48,928 nucleotides of DNA from Leptolyngbya cf. ectocarpi LEGE 11479. Its GTDB lineage: Bacteria; Cyanobacteriota; Cyanobacteriia; Phormidesmidales; Phormidesmidaceae. This document shows positions 1 to 8,838 of the stretch, one piece after another; within the stretch, counting starts at the first letter, position 1; every line of letters begins with the position of its first letter. A model generated the notes under the pieces. It did not search any database. It was not told the origin of the DNA and saw only the letters and a list, made by a program, of their open reading frames with translations. The stretch lies in NCBI RefSeq assembly GCF_015207065.1, contig NZ_JADEXP010000006.1, positions 1 through 48,928 on the forward strand, given 5' to 3'. The translations under genes were made by a program, and so were the position numbers.

Positions 1-1294
1 TTTCATTGGTGTTCAAAATAATCCTGTCGTCCGAGTCGCTGATGGTCATGACAGATTTTGCCTGCATCTGACTCATACGCTCAATGGTTAAAATATTGGC
101 GATAAAGACACCGACACCCACCGCAACAATCAGGTCTACCAAAACGGTCAACACAATCACGAGATACATGATCAGTGCCCCCTTGCGGGACACCTGATGC
201 GCTCTTTTCAGAAAGCTCCAGTCGATAATGTCGATACCAACCTTGAGGGCGATACCCGCTAGAACCGCTAGGGGAATAACGGCAGCCAGGTTAGCTGCTC
301 CCAGAATAACTACGAGTAGAACACCAGCTCGAGTCAAGCCTGACAATGCGGTGCGGGCACCGGATTGAATATTGACCACGGTACCCATGGTTGCACCCGC
401 ACCAGCGATGCCACCAAACAGGCCAGAAACGATGTTACCAATACCCTGGCCGATAAGTTCTTTGTTAGAGTTATGCTCCGTTCGGGTCAAACTGTCGGCT
501 ACTACCGAAGTCAACAGGGCATCAATACAGCCCAACATGCCGAGGACAGCCGCGTCAACAACCATGAGCTGCAACTGATCGGGACTGAAGGTGGGCACCT
601 GCATACTCGGCAAACCCATGGGAATTTCACCGATTCGTCGGATATCCACGCCAGAGAATACCACTAAAGACAAAACAGTACCCGCAATCAGCGCAATCAG
701 CTGGGGTGGAACCACCTTGCTAAACCGTGCTGGCATAAACCAAATGATAGCCACGGTTACCGCCGCCAGAATGGTTTCAGGGAGCTGAATATTGCTCAAC
801 AATTCGGGGATAGATTGCAGTGTACCGACCACACCACCGGCAGGACTGGCCTGCCCTAAAAATGGTGCTAACTGCAGGATGACAAGAATGATACCGATGC
901 CAGACATAAAGCCTGAAATCACGGTATAGGGCATCATCGTCACATATTTGCCCAGCCGCAAAGTCCCAAAAATGATTTGAAACAGACCGGCCATCATCAC
1001 CACCGTGAAGGCCATCGCCATTCCATTATCAGGATCAGCTGCTGTCAGGTTGGCAATTACAGCCGTCATTACCACCGTCATCGGACCGGTAGGTTCAGAA
1101 ATGAGGGTGGGTGTTCCCCCAAATAGAGCGGCGAAAAATCCAACTAAAACAGCACCCCAAAGACCCGCGACCGGACCGGCTCCGGAAGCAACACCAAAGG
1201 CAAGAGCCATGGGTAGGGCAATAACAGCGGCGGTAGCACCACCGAAGAGATCACCCCGCAAATTTCGAAAGTGAATTTGATTGGTAATTTGCAC
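1..1294 (-). CDS. bicA: BicA-type sodium-dependent bicarbonate transporter (SulP family), C-terminus cut by window edge
   Basis: A SulP-family inner-membrane transporter that most closely recalls cyanobacterial BicA, the low-affinity high-flux Na+/HCO3- symporter of the CO2-concentrating mechanism. About 431 codons are visible, from a GTG start at 1294 (protein begins MQITNQIHFRNLRGD); an in-frame TAG lies 9 bases upstream, so no earlier start is possible. The hydrophobic core shows the family segments FGGTPTLISEPTGPMTVVMT, GCIDALLTSVVADSLTRTEHN and GLFGGIAGAGATMGTVVN. The visible part ends just after the last membrane helix (VAVGVGVFIANILTIERM), so the cytoplasmic STAS domain lies outside the window. 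A LysR-type regulator lies directly upstream on the same strand. SulP proteins are often labelled sulfate permeases; the near word-for-word match to remembered BicA makes bicarbonate the better call. Confidence 0.9.
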   Translation of the reverse strand, partial: MQITNQIHFRNLRGDLFGGATAAVIALPMALAFGVASGAGPVAGLWGAVLVGFFAALFGGTPTLISEPTGPMTVVMTAVIANLTAADPDNGMAMAFTVVMMAGLFQIIFGTLRLGKYVTMMPYTVISGFMSGIGIILVILQLAPFLGQASPAGGVVGTLQSIPELLSNIQLPETILAAVTVAIIWFMPARFSKVVPPQLIALIAGTVLSLVVFSGVDIRRIGEIPMGLPSMQVPTFSPDQLQLMVVDAAVLGMLGCIDALLTSVVADSLTRTEHNSNKELIGQGIGNIVSGLFGGIAGAGATMGTVVNIQSGARTALSGLTRAGVLLVVILGAANLAAVIPLAVLAGIALKVGIDIIDWSFLKRAHQVSRKGALIMYLVIVLTVLVDLIVAVGVGVFIANILTIERMSQMQAKSVMTISDSDDRIILNTNE

Positions 1295-1514
1295 AGTTAA
1301 CTACGGGATAAACAAAGGTTGTAGAAGTTGATCAGCTCTAACGATTTCAGTAGCACTATTCAACCAATGCTGAATGGCTGGCTATAGAGCAAATTCTATT
1401 TGAAAACATTTTTCATAGATATTAGTCTATCGCTTTTCGGCTCGAGCTAATAGTCTTGAGCTAATAGTACAGTGAAACGTTGATCACCCCGATGACTGAA
1501 ATGCTTGTTGTGGG
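1295..1514. other. Intergenic region upstream of bicA
   Basis: 220 bases between the LysR gene and the bicA GTG. It should hold the bicA promoter if the two genes are not co-transcribed. I see no convincing open frame, no strong hairpin and no clear Shine-Dalgarno sequence before the GTG. Confidence 0.4.
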
Positions 1515-2441
1515 CTATTCGCTCGGGGCGTGGGATGTTGCGACTGTTCCAAGTGGGCCGATTAATATCTCAAGTAAAGCGTATACCGTGGGCGGCTGGA
1601 GAGCATTGGCCAGAATGGCAATTCCTACTTGGCGTTCTAGGGGAACGGGTAATGAATAAACATTGACAGTGTGGGGAATCGGTTCTGCAGCCAGACGTGG
1701 CAAAATCGTGCCTCCCAAACCTTGGGCCACAAGGCTGACGATAGCGGCATCGGTTTTGACTTCATTCAGGATGTTGAGACGATAGCCCAAACCATTGATG
1801 TGGTCATAGAGGGGGCGCATCATGATGGAATCAACCGGGGGCATAATTAAGGGCTGGGTTGATAGCCACTGCCATGTGAGCTGCTTTTGGTTTGGCTGCA
1901 CGTTGGGCGGTAATAGGACTATAAATTCATCTTTGAGGAACTCCCAAGTAGTCAGCCCCTTGCCTGTGGGCATAAAGGTGATGCCGATATCGGCACGGCC
2001 TGCTCTAATAGCCTGTTCAACTTGCAAGTAGTCGTCGTGTTCGGTGAGTTTTACTTTGATGCCCGGAAATCGCTTCTGGAACTGCATGATTGCCTTTGGC
2101 AGAATATGGGTGGCAATGCTACGAAAGGTGGTGATGTGCACCTCTCCTTTTTCTAGGCCCTTGGCAAATGTGGCTTCTCGTAGGATGTATCCGGTGTGCT
2201 CACCGATGATTTGGGCATGGCTGATGATACGACTACCGACAGGGGTGAGTCTAGCGCCATAGCGACCTCTAAAGAAGATGATCACGCCTAAATACTCTTC
2301 TAGGGATGCGATCGCATGACTAACCGCTGACTGCGAAATACCCAGATCTAACGCAGCCTCGCTAAAACTCTGCTGTTCCGCCACCGCCACTAATATTTTT
2401 AGTTGGGACAGCTTAATGCGATTTTGCGAATTTTCCTTCAT
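1515..2441 (-). CDS. LysR-type transcriptional regulator
   Basis: 308 residues, the usual LTTR length. The N-terminal winged helix-turn-helix occupies about residues 10-70 (SQLKILVAVAEQQSFSEAA, then LGISQSAVSHAIASLEEYLG), with a linker helix and a periplasmic-binding-like effector domain at about 95-295. It sits immediately upstream of bicA on the same strand and is divergent from an Fe(II) oxygenase gene. LTTRs typically control an adjacent or divergent gene, so bicA or the 2617 gene are natural targets; this is inference. The sequence is not obviously CmpR or NdhR/CcmR, the known carbon-responsive LTTRs of cyanobacteria, so I leave it unnamed. The ATG at 2441 is preceded by a modest purine-rich tract. 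Confidence 0.9.
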   Translation of the reverse strand: MKENSQNRIKLSQLKILVAVAEQQSFSEAALDLGISQSAVSHAIASLEEYLGVIIFFRGRYGARLTPVGSRIISHAQIIGEHTGYILREATFAKGLEKGEVHITTFRSIATHILPKAIMQFQKRFPGIKVKLTEHDDYLQVEQAIRAGRADIGITFMPTGKGLTTWEFLKDEFIVLLPPNVQPNQKQLTWQWLSTQPLIMPPVDSIMMRPLYDHINGLGYRLNILNEVKTDAAIVSLVAQGLGGTILPRLAAEPIPHTVNVYSLPVPLERQVGIAILANALQPPTVYALLEILIGPLGTVATSHAPSE

Positions 2442-2562
2442 ACTTCTACCCTGGTGTCACCATGGATCTCATGCCTCTAGACAGGTATCTAGCGTATCTT
2501 GTTGTTGAGTTAAAAATTGTTGTTAGGTCAGCGATTTTCTCCTGTAGAAAATAAATTATTTT

Positions 2563-2576
2563 ACCTAATGTTAGGT
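2563..2576. promoter_or_regulatory. Dyad ACCTAA-TG-TTAGGT in the divergent LysR/oxygenase promoter region
   Basis: A perfect 6-2-6 inverted repeat. The half-site TGTTAGGT also occurs alone at 2521-2528, giving a direct repeat 48 bases apart in the same 175-base divergent intergenic region. An LTTR operator is a reasonable guess because the flanking LysR gene would be expected to bind here, but no motif database was used. Confidence 0.4.
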
Positions 2577-2589
2577 TGTCGTTAATGTT

Positions 2590-2601
2590 ATTGATATCAA
2601 T
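2590..2601. promoter_or_regulatory. 12-base perfect palindrome ATTGATATCAAT just upstream of the oxygenase start
   Basis: The palindrome ends 15 bases before the ATG at 2617, so a bound protein would block the ribosome-binding or early transcribed region. The downstream genes concern iron (an Fe(II) oxygenase and an FTR1 permease), so a Fur-type or other iron-responsive site is possible. The match to a classical Fur box is poor. Confidence 0.25.
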
Positions 2602-2616
2602 CCCGCTAACCTTGCC

Positions 2617-3540
2617 ATGCCTATCGCTGCCCTTCCTATTCTAAATCTTCAAACCTTTCTCCACGGGTCCCCTATTCAACAACAACACTTTGTCCGCACC
2701 CTAGGAGAAGCCCTAGAAACAGTCGGATTCTTCGCTCTAGAACATCACGACATTGACGCCGATCTCATTCAGTTAGCCTATGGGGCTGCTGCCGATTTTT
2801 TTACCCTACCAGCAGCTACTAAACAGACCTACGAACGGCCAGAAATTCATCGGCAGCGTGGCTTTACCCGCTTTGGTCAAGAGCATGCCAAAGATAATCA
2901 GGCCCCTGACCTAAAAGAGTTTTGGCATGTCGGTCGAGAAAAGGAGTTGATTAATCCCTGGCCTAGAGAAGTTCCCCAGTTTCAGTGGGCAATGTCGCAA
3001 CTGTACACACAGCTGGAAACGTGCGCTGCTCAATTACTCAGAGCCTGTGCCCTATATCTAGATCTACCAGAGAATACGTTTGACGAGGAAGCTACCCAGG
3101 GCAAAAGTATTCTGCGAGTACTGCACTACCCCCCTTTACTGGAGTCTGAACAAGGCGGAGGACTCAGGGCGGCTCCCCACGAGGATATTAATCTAATTAC
3201 CTTGCTGTGCGAATCCACAGGCCCTGGTCTGGAGCTGCAGCAAACAGACGGCAGTTGGCTAGCTATCGAATCGTTGCCCGGTCAGATTATTGTTGATACA
3301 GGAGATATGCTGCAGGCTCTCAGTAACGGTGTATTTAAAAGCACCACCCATCGAGTGGTCAATGGCGATCTCCAGAATACGCGCAGATTTTCCTTGCCGT
3401 TCTTTATGCATCCTCGACCAGACTTTGATCTCACCCCGCTGCCCAACTGTGTAGAGCGCACAGGTGGGCAACTTAAGTTTCCATCTCAAACTGCCGGACA
3501 ATATCTACAGCAACGGCTTCAGGAGATTGGATTAGCGTAA
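2617..3540 (+). CDS. 2-oxoglutarate/Fe(II)-dependent oxygenase, isopenicillin-N-synthase-like
   Basis: 307 residues. The N-terminal DIOX_N-like region is at about 8-130 and the double-stranded beta-helix domain at about 160-290. Iron ligands are visible as H188-x-D190 (APHEDINLITLL) and H245 (KSTTHRVVNG), with the R257-x-S259 pair (RFSLPFF) that binds 2-oxoglutarate. Such soluble enzymes hydroxylate, desaturate or cyclise small molecules; the substrate cannot be told from the sequence. It is followed 71 bases later by an FTR1-type iron permease on the same strand, which may share its promoter, and is divergent from a LysR gene. The start at 2617 fits the family N-terminus (IAALPILNLQTF). Confidence 0.9.
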   Translation: MPIAALPILNLQTFLHGSPIQQQHFVRTLGEALETVGFFALEHHDIDADLIQLAYGAAADFFTLPAATKQTYERPEIHRQRGFTRFGQEHAKDNQAPDLKEFWHVGREKELINPWPREVPQFQWAMSQLYTQLETCAAQLLRACALYLDLPENTFDEEATQGKSILRVLHYPPLLESEQGGGLRAAPHEDINLITLLCESTGPGLELQQTDGSWLAIESLPGQIIVDTGDMLQALSNGVFKSTTHRVVNGDLQNTRRFSLPFFMHPRPDFDLTPLPNCVERTGGQLKFPSQTAGQYLQQRLQEIGLA

Positions 3541-3611
3541 AGGGGCGTTGGGATTTACATGCGTTGGGGCAGTAACACGGCATAATAGACAGCACCACTC
3601 AACTCACTTCC

Positions 3612-4535
3612 ATGAATATTGCACCTGCTTTACCTATGGCCATTGTCACCCTGCGAGAGGGGGTGGAAGCAGCGCTGGTGGTGGGCATCGTCTTAGCCTG
3701 CTTAAATAAAGCAGAGAAAACGGAGCTAAATCAGTGGGCTCTAGGTGGGGTGGCCGCTGGTGTGCTGGGCAGCATTTTAATTGGGTCATTTTTAGGTCTG
3801 GGCCTGCAGCAGCTGCAGCATGTCATGCCCAATGCCCAAGCTCTTTTCAAGCCGATATTAGGTATTTTGTTTGGCAGCATTGCCATTATCATGCTGAGCT
3901 GGATGCTCCTGTGGATGACCCATCAGGCGAGGTCCCTTAAAACAGACATCGGACAGACCGTCAATACGGCGATTACCAGCGAGGCAGCTGGCATGAGTAT
4001 CTTTAGTTTGGTCTGTATTGCAGTTCTGCGAGAGGGGTTTGAAACTGTTTTATTTCTCTTCACTCAGACGCAAACGTTAGCGGTTAGCCTGGGCGGGGTT
4101 GTTATCGGTCTGTTGGGAGCCGTACTGATCGGGTTTGGTCTGTTCAAATGGGGAATTCGCATTAACTTGAAATTATTTTTTCAAGTGATGGGGGTGTTAC
4201 TGCTGCTGATCATTTCAGGGTTAGTGATTTCGGTTTGTCGCAACATGGATATTACATTTGCAGCCTTCAGCAAATTCAATAGCCTGGACCTATGCCTCGG
4301 GTTTGGTCAGTCTTGTGTACTCGGTCCTATGATCTGGGATGCCAGCCGCTTTATGCCAGACAAACAGTTTCCAGGAGTGATTTTGAAGATATTGCTGGGG
4401 TATCGCGATCGCATCTATCTGGTACAAATTCTAGCCTATGGCCTGTTTTGGTTAGTCATTGGCAATCGTTATTTCCGCAGCCTTAACCAACCCCAAAAAG
4501 ACAAAAACGATCAAGCTGTTTCTACATCAGCTTGA
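3612..4535 (+). CDS. FTR1/EfeU-family high-affinity iron permease
   Basis: 307 residues, predicted polytopic inner-membrane protein with about seven helices. It carries both diagnostic REGxE iron-binding motifs: REGVE at residues 15-19 in the first helix and REGFE at 141-145 in the fourth. In the family these glutamates form the iron path (ferrous iron oxidised and translocated with a partner oxidase in the EfeUOB or Ftr1/Fet3 systems). No EfeO- or EfeB-like partner lies in the window. The gene follows an Fe(II) oxygenase on the same strand, so an iron-related transcription unit is likely. The C-terminal tail after residue 290 is charged and probably cytosolic. Confidence 0.9.
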   Translation: MNIAPALPMAIVTLREGVEAALVVGIVLACLNKAEKTELNQWALGGVAAGVLGSILIGSFLGLGLQQLQHVMPNAQALFKPILGILFGSIAIIMLSWMLLWMTHQARSLKTDIGQTVNTAITSEAAGMSIFSLVCIAVLREGFETVLFLFTQTQTLAVSLGGVVIGLLGAVLIGFGLFKWGIRINLKLFFQVMGVLLLLIISGLVISVCRNMDITFAAFSKFNSLDLCLGFGQSCVLGPMIWDASRFMPDKQFPGVILKILLGYRDRIYLVQILAYGLFWLVIGNRYFRSLNQPQKDKNDQAVSTSA

Positions 4536-4592
4536 TCAAATTAGGCGACTACTCTAACAAGTGTTGTTCAGGACTGGCTTGAAAATAGGACC

Positions 4593-4970
4593 CTAAGCAC
4601 TTCTAGAGTTGCTATCCGAATCGCTTTGATCCAATAAGCGCTCAAACCGATCCTTGGACCAACGATCTGTTGCATAGGAGATGGCACTGATCTCAGCCAA
4701 TCGAATTAGCCACACTGTGCGCTGGTATGGATCATCCGGTAGTTCATCATCTTCGTAACCTTCGGCCACATCTACATCAACTACTTCCACATAGTCGTTA
4801 TCCAAATAAATAGGAATACCAACTAGCCTTGTTCCTGGCATACGAAACCAAACTTCACTACCGGTATGGAGAGCTTCTTCTAAGCGTTTGTAGAGTCGTG
4901 TTCGTCTTGGAGCTTTGCAGGCGGGGGACTCGGATTCATGCTGAATGAGCGGTCGAGGGGTATTTTGCAT
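4593..4970 (-). CDS. Conserved cyanobacterial protein of unknown function
   Basis: I choose the ATG at 4970 (125 residues, MQNTPRPLIQ) rather than the upstream in-frame start at 5069: an AAGGAG Shine-Dalgarno lies just before 4970, and the extra N-terminus looks like translated leader. The core (about residues 25-115) is acidic, with the stretch YVEVVDVDVAEGYEDDELPDD, and contains WFRMPGTRLVGIPIYLD and WLIRLAEISAISYATDRW. These suggest a small alpha/beta soluble protein. It has no signal peptide or membrane segment. I recognise the general look of a conserved cyanobacterial hypothetical but no function. It converges with the FTR1 gene (57 bases apart). Confidence 0.7.
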   Translation of the reverse strand: MQNTPRPLIQHESESPACKAPRRTRLYKRLEEALHTGSEVWFRMPGTRLVGIPIYLDNDYVEVVDVDVAEGYEDDELPDDPYQRTVWLIRLAEISAISYATDRWSKDRFERLLDQSDSDSNSRSA

Positions 4971-5327
4971 GCTTCTCTCCTTTTGGTGAATACACAATGT
5001 CGTACACAATGCCGCTTGTTTAACAACGATTGTTAATCTACCCAAGCAAGCGGTTCTAGAGCTGGACATCTGGCATATCTCTACCGAAGGGACACCTCCT
5101 TAACTAAAGACCGAATAAGAAATCGACTAATTAGAGCTAGTCTAGCGGTTTGTTGAGGGGTTTAACCAAACCCCATCATGATGAACACTCCTGTACAGAG
5201 TGCCCAACTTCACCCAAGGCTTCACCTTTCTAGGTAGTCTACACTATACCAACCTAGACTAGTAGGTAATGACACCTAGGCAATGGGTTCCCATACCTTA
5301 TATAAATATAAATGTGCTAGCGGTAAA
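4971..5327. other. Intergenic stretch between accB and the 4593 gene
   Basis: 357 bases. It contains the leader of the 4593 gene (AAGGAG at about 4979-4984), a short perfect hairpin at 5157-5174 and AT-rich sequence near 5300 just past the accB stop. No RNA gene or extra coding frame is supported. Confidence 0.5.
5157..5174. terminator. Short GC-rich hairpin (GGGGTTT/AAACCCC), weak terminator or leader element
   Basis: A 7-base perfect stem with the 4-base loop AACC. It lies 154 bases past the accB stop and about 190 bases before the 4970 start on the minus strand. No T-run follows on either strand, so it is not a classical intrinsic terminator; it could be an mRNA end stabiliser or chance. 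Confidence 0.3.
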
Positions 5328-5819
5328 CTAACTCTGCTTTACTCGCATTAATGGCTGACCAAACTCTACAGGTTCAGCATTTTGCACCAAAATCTCTACA
5401 ATCTCACCAGACACTTCAGCCTCTAGCTCATTCATGAGCTTCATCGCTTCGATAATACACACAGGTTGGCCAACTTTGATCCGATCACCTGTATCCACAA
5501 ATGGAGGTTCATCAGGAGCGGGTGAACGATAAAACGTACCCACCATCGGAGAAGTAATCTCATAGAGATCAGACGTACTAGCAGCCGGAGGGGGAGCGGC
5601 CTCTACGGCTGCAGGGGGAGCGGGCACCGCTGCTGTCGCCATCGGCTGCATCACAGTGGATGCGGTGGCACTCTCCGAAGCCACTACCACTGCCTGACTC
5701 GGAGCTGTAGCTTTGCGCAGTGTGAGCTCAAACTGAGGATTTTTAAGCGTCAGCTCGGCAATATCCGTTTGGTCAAGCGCGGCGACTAACTGGCGAAGCT
5801 CACTAAAATCCAAATCCAC
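5328..5819 (-). CDS. accB: Acetyl-CoA carboxylase biotin carboxyl carrier protein
   Basis: 163 residues. A helical N-terminus is followed by an Ala/Pro-rich flexible linker (about 38-82) and the C-terminal biotinyl domain (about 85-161), with the EAMKLMNE motif whose Lys127 receives biotin. The protein shuttles carboxybiotin between biotin carboxylase (AccC) and the carboxyltransferase (AccA/AccD) in the first committed step of fatty-acid synthesis. It sits 57 bases downstream of efp on the same strand, the usual cyanobacterial efp-accB arrangement, so the two are probably co-transcribed. Confidence 0.98.
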   Translation of the reverse strand: MDLDFSELRQLVAALDQTDIAELTLKNPQFELTLRKATAPSQAVVVASESATASTVMQPMATAAVPAPPAAVEAAPPPAASTSDLYEITSPMVGTFYRSPAPDEPPFVDTGDRIKVGQPVCIIEAMKLMNELEAEVSGEIVEILVQNAEPVEFGQPLMRVKQS

Positions 5820-5876
5820 TGTCTACAACTCCAAATGAACAATGAAATATCTTATCTAAGCCAAGGTATTCAAAAA

Positions 5877-6434
5877 CTATTCTCGACCAAGATAGGAATC
5901 GTTACGGGTGTCGATCTTGATTCTTTCGCCGATGGATATAAATAAGGGCACCATCACCTGGGCGCCGGTTTCAACCTTGGCAGGCTTAGTGCCACCAGTA
6001 GCGGTGTCTCCCTTAACTCCAGGGTCAGTTTCTGTCACTTCTAAAACAACTGAGTTAGGTAAGTCAACTTCTAGAACTTGACCATTCCAGCGAAGAACGG
6101 TGACCTCCATTTCCTCTTTGAGGTATTTCACCTGGGTCCCAATTTGCTCCGCCGAGAGTTGAGCTTCATCATAGGTTTCCATGTCCATAAACACATACTG
6201 CTCACCATCTCGATAGGTGTGCTGCATCACGCTCTTTTCTAGGATCGCTTGGGGCAACGTTTCTCCAGCTCGAAAGGTCCGCTCAACGACACTACCGGAC
6301 TGAACATTTTTTAGCTTAGTCCGCACGAATGCCGCCCCTTTTCCAGGTTTGACATGGAGAAACTCCACAACCCGCCACACGGAGCCATCGATTTCAATGC
6401 TAGTGCCGGTACGAAAATCGTTGCTAGAGATCAT
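5877..6434 (-). CDS. efp: Translation elongation factor P
   Basis: 185 residues, full length, three beta-barrel domains. The loop KPGKG at residues 29-33 carries the conserved Lys32, which in other bacteria is beta-lysylated, rhamnosylated (Arg) or hydroxylated. EF-P relieves ribosome stalling at polyproline. The C-terminal signature is seen in [21 protein letters not shown]. First gene of the efp-accB pair; its start is divergent from the cyclophilin gene. Confidence 0.98.
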   Translation of the reverse strand: MISSNDFRTGTSIEIDGSVWRVVEFLHVKPGKGAAFVRTKLKNVQSGSVVERTFRAGETLPQAILEKSVMQHTYRDGEQYVFMDMETYDEAQLSAEQIGTQVKYLKEEMEVTVLRWNGQVLEVDLPNSVVLEVTETDPGVKGDTATGGTKPAKVETGAQVMVPLFISIGERIKIDTRNDSYLGRE

Positions 6435-6657
6435 GGTGCTAACAGACAGTAGAGTGATAGTCGGCGGTTAACAGTCGGCCCTTATTGTACAGCTCAGCGG
6501 CCATTTAGCCGTATGGTTTCCCTGATGGTGACATGATGCCGACCAATGCCGTCAGCGATACAAGACATTGATCGCGGGTCAACAGAACTATCTGAGACGA
6601 GCCAGACTGTGGCAAGATCATGAAGGTTTATCACGCCGTTTTCGTTATTCTCCAGCT

Positions 6658-7791
6658 ATGGCTCGTTTTCAATACAGCTTTTCAGCCGCCTTTGCGGGTT
6701 TCTTGAGCGTTAGTCTTAGTCTTATAGTCGGTCTGGGCTGGTTTTTAGTGCCATCAGCCCAGGCAGCGCCAATGCTTACGCTACCGGTGGCTTATTTACC
6801 CCCCGGGGATGCGATTACTGACCCCCAAGCCCTGTTGCGTTATGCCCTACCCGTTGATAGTCCGGAAATTCGTGATGTTCAGGATAAGTTAGAAGGCCTT
6901 AACTATGCCCTGCGCACCAAGCAGTGGGGACGGGCAAAGCGAGAAATCAACAAATCTGCAAAGCTGATTAGTCGTAAGCGTACAGCAATCCTAGAGGCGA
7001 TTCCAGAGGAGCGTCGCTCCCTAGCTGAGCCCTTGCTGGAGAAAATTGATACTCAGCTTGAGGCCATGCAGACGGCGTTGCAAAACAAGGAGCTAGAAAA
7101 TCTCTGGACTGGACGTCGTGCCACCCTGGGCACCATTGGCGAACTGGAGTATCTAATGGTGAAAGGCTTTCCTTATGAAGTGCCTGAGGACTATGACAAT
7201 CTACCTCAGTTGAAGGGGCGGGCCACCATTGAGATGACAACGAATGAAGGCCCGGTGACGGTTGTGGTTGATGGCTATAGTGCCCCAGTTACAGCCGGTA
7301 ACTTTGTGGACTTGGTGCAGCGAGGTTTTTATGACGGTATGACGTTTGACCGGGCTGAGGAAAACTATGTGCTGCAAACTGGCGATCCGGCGGGGCCTGA
7401 AACTGGGTTTATTGACCCCAAGACTAAAAAGTATCGGGCTATTCCCCTGGAGATTTTGGTAGAGGGTGATAAAGCCCCCACCTATGGGGCCACATTAGAA
7501 GAGCTGGGACGTTTTCTAGAGAAGCCTGTGCTTCCGTTTAACTCTTTTGGTGCGCTGGCAATGGCCCGTCCTGAATCGGAGCCAGATGGTGGTTCATCTC
7601 AGTTCTTTTTCTTTTTGTTTGAGCCGGAACTAACACCTGCTGGATTAAACCTGCTGGATGGTCGTTATGCCGTGTTTGGCTACACGATCTCAGGAAAAGA
7701 GGCCCTGGATAAGATGGGCCGTCAGGGGGGCAAAATTATCTCAGCCCAGGTGATTGACGGATTGGATAATTTTGTAACGCCGGGAGCGTGA
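6658..7791 (+). CDS. Thylakoid-lumen cyclophilin-type peptidyl-prolyl isomerase (TLP40-like)
   Basis: 377 residues from the ATG at 6658. An earlier in-frame start at 6568 is disfavoured because the 6658 start exposes a clean Sec signal peptide (SFSAAFAGFLSVSLSLIVGL, cleavage after AQA at about residue 36). A helical region (about 60-165, KLEGLNYALRTKQWGRAKREINKS) precedes the cyclophilin domain (about 185-370), with GNFVDLVQRGFYDGMTFDRA and SQFFFFLFEPELTPAG. This layout is that of plant and cyanobacterial TLP40, a lumenal or periplasmic foldase linked to photosystem II turnover. The active-site consensus FHR is degenerate here (FDRA), as in TLP40-type proteins, so isomerase activity may be weak. 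Its stop overlaps the thiL start. Confidence 0.88.
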   Translation: MARFQYSFSAAFAGFLSVSLSLIVGLGWFLVPSAQAAPMLTLPVAYLPPGDAITDPQALLRYALPVDSPEIRDVQDKLEGLNYALRTKQWGRAKREINKSAKLISRKRTAILEAIPEERRSLAEPLLEKIDTQLEAMQTALQNKELENLWTGRRATLGTIGELEYLMVKGFPYEVPEDYDNLPQLKGRATIEMTTNEGPVTVVVDGYSAPVTAGNFVDLVQRGFYDGMTFDRAEENYVLQTGDPAGPETGFIDPKTKKYRAIPLEILVEGDKAPTYGATLEELGRFLEKPVLPFNSFGALAMARPESEPDGGSSQFFFFLFEPELTPAGLNLLDGRYAVFGYTISGKEALDKMGRQGGKIISAQVIDGLDNFVTPGA

Positions 7792-8810
7792 GTCACCCTG
7801 GTCCCAACCTGGCCGAGCTAGGTGAACATAATGTGCTCAGACGATTGCGCCGGTTTTGCGCTGATGTCGTCGGAGATGATGGGGCAGTCCAGTCTCTGCC
7901 TGCGGGCGAGCAGCTGGTGGTGAGTACTGATGTGTTAATAGATGGGGTGCATTTTTGCGATCGCACCCTTCCCCCCCGTGACCTCGGCTGGCGAGCAGCT
8001 GCCATCAACCTATCGGATCTAGCTGCCATGGGGGCTAGATCCATCGGGCTGACGGTGGGGCTTACACTGCCAGCTAGCACTCCCTGGCCGTGGCTAGAGG
8101 CGTTATATCAAGGTATGGCCGACTGCTTGGCACACTATGGCGGGGCCATCATCGGTGGCGATCTCTGTCGAGGGGACCAACGCAGCTTGGCGATCACAGC
8201 CCTGGGGGCTGTTCCACTGCACCAGGCGCTTTATCGCAGCCGTGCCCAGGCGGGTCAAGTCCTGGTCGCCACTGGCATCCACGGAGCCTCGCGAGCTGGT
8301 TTAGCCCTACTCCTAGATGAGCCACCCAGGGATTTTCAGTGCGGTCAACCAGACGAGCACACTCATCTATGGATTCAGGCCCATCAGCGACCCGTCCCCA
8401 GATTTGATGCGATCGCTACGTTGCGCGCCCTCCCAGGCCGGTCTAAAACTATTCCTGAGACCATCGCCGTGATGGACACCAGCGACGGTCTCGCCGATGC
8501 TGTGATTCAAATCTGTCATCAGAGCCATGTGGGGGCCACCCTCCAGCGCTCCCGGCTACCGATTCCACCGGGGCTGGTCGACACAGTCGGTGTTGCTACA
8601 GCCGAGAACTGGACCCTATACGGTGGTGAAGATTTTGAACTGGTCTTGAGTCTGCCCCCAGCCATGGCACAGGCATTTGTGGAGCAGCTACCTAGCAGCC
8701 AGATTGTCGGTCAAACCATCTTGGAACCCACCGTTCGTCTGATTGATGATGTCACCCATGGGGCTGATATCCCCTTAGACCAAGGGCTGGGATATCAGCA
8801 TTTTTGCTAG
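7788..8810 (+). CDS. thiL: Thiamine-monophosphate kinase
   Basis: 340 residues. It phosphorylates thiamine monophosphate to thiamine diphosphate, the last step of vitamin B1 biosynthesis. Key ThiL features are visible: VGDDGAV near the N-terminus, the Mg/ATP loop STDVLIDGVHF, IIGGDLCRG, MDTSDGLAD and GGEDFELVLSL. The GTG start at 7788 overlaps the preceding TGA by the sequence GTGA, so translation is coupled to the cyclophilin gene. The gene converges with the 8839 gene with only 28 bases between stops. Confidence 0.95.
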   Translation: MSHPGPNLAELGEHNVLRRLRRFCADVVGDDGAVQSLPAGEQLVVSTDVLIDGVHFCDRTLPPRDLGWRAAAINLSDLAAMGARSIGLTVGLTLPASTPWPWLEALYQGMADCLAHYGGAIIGGDLCRGDQRSLAITALGAVPLHQALYRSRAQAGQVLVATGIHGASRAGLALLLDEPPRDFQCGQPDEHTHLWIQAHQRPVPRFDAIATLRALPGRSKTIPETIAVMDTSDGLADAVIQICHQSHVGATLQRSRLPIPPGLVDTVGVATAENWTLYGGEDFELVLSLPPAMAQAFVEQLPSSQIVGQTILEPTVRLIDDVTHGADIPLDQGLGYQHFC

Positions 8811-8838
8811 CGTTTTTATACAGCTCTTGTGACGTTCT

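Noticed and set aside
1-1294. SulP protein considered as a sulfate permease
   Set aside because: The sequence follows cyanobacterial BicA almost word for word through the core, and a carbon role fits better.
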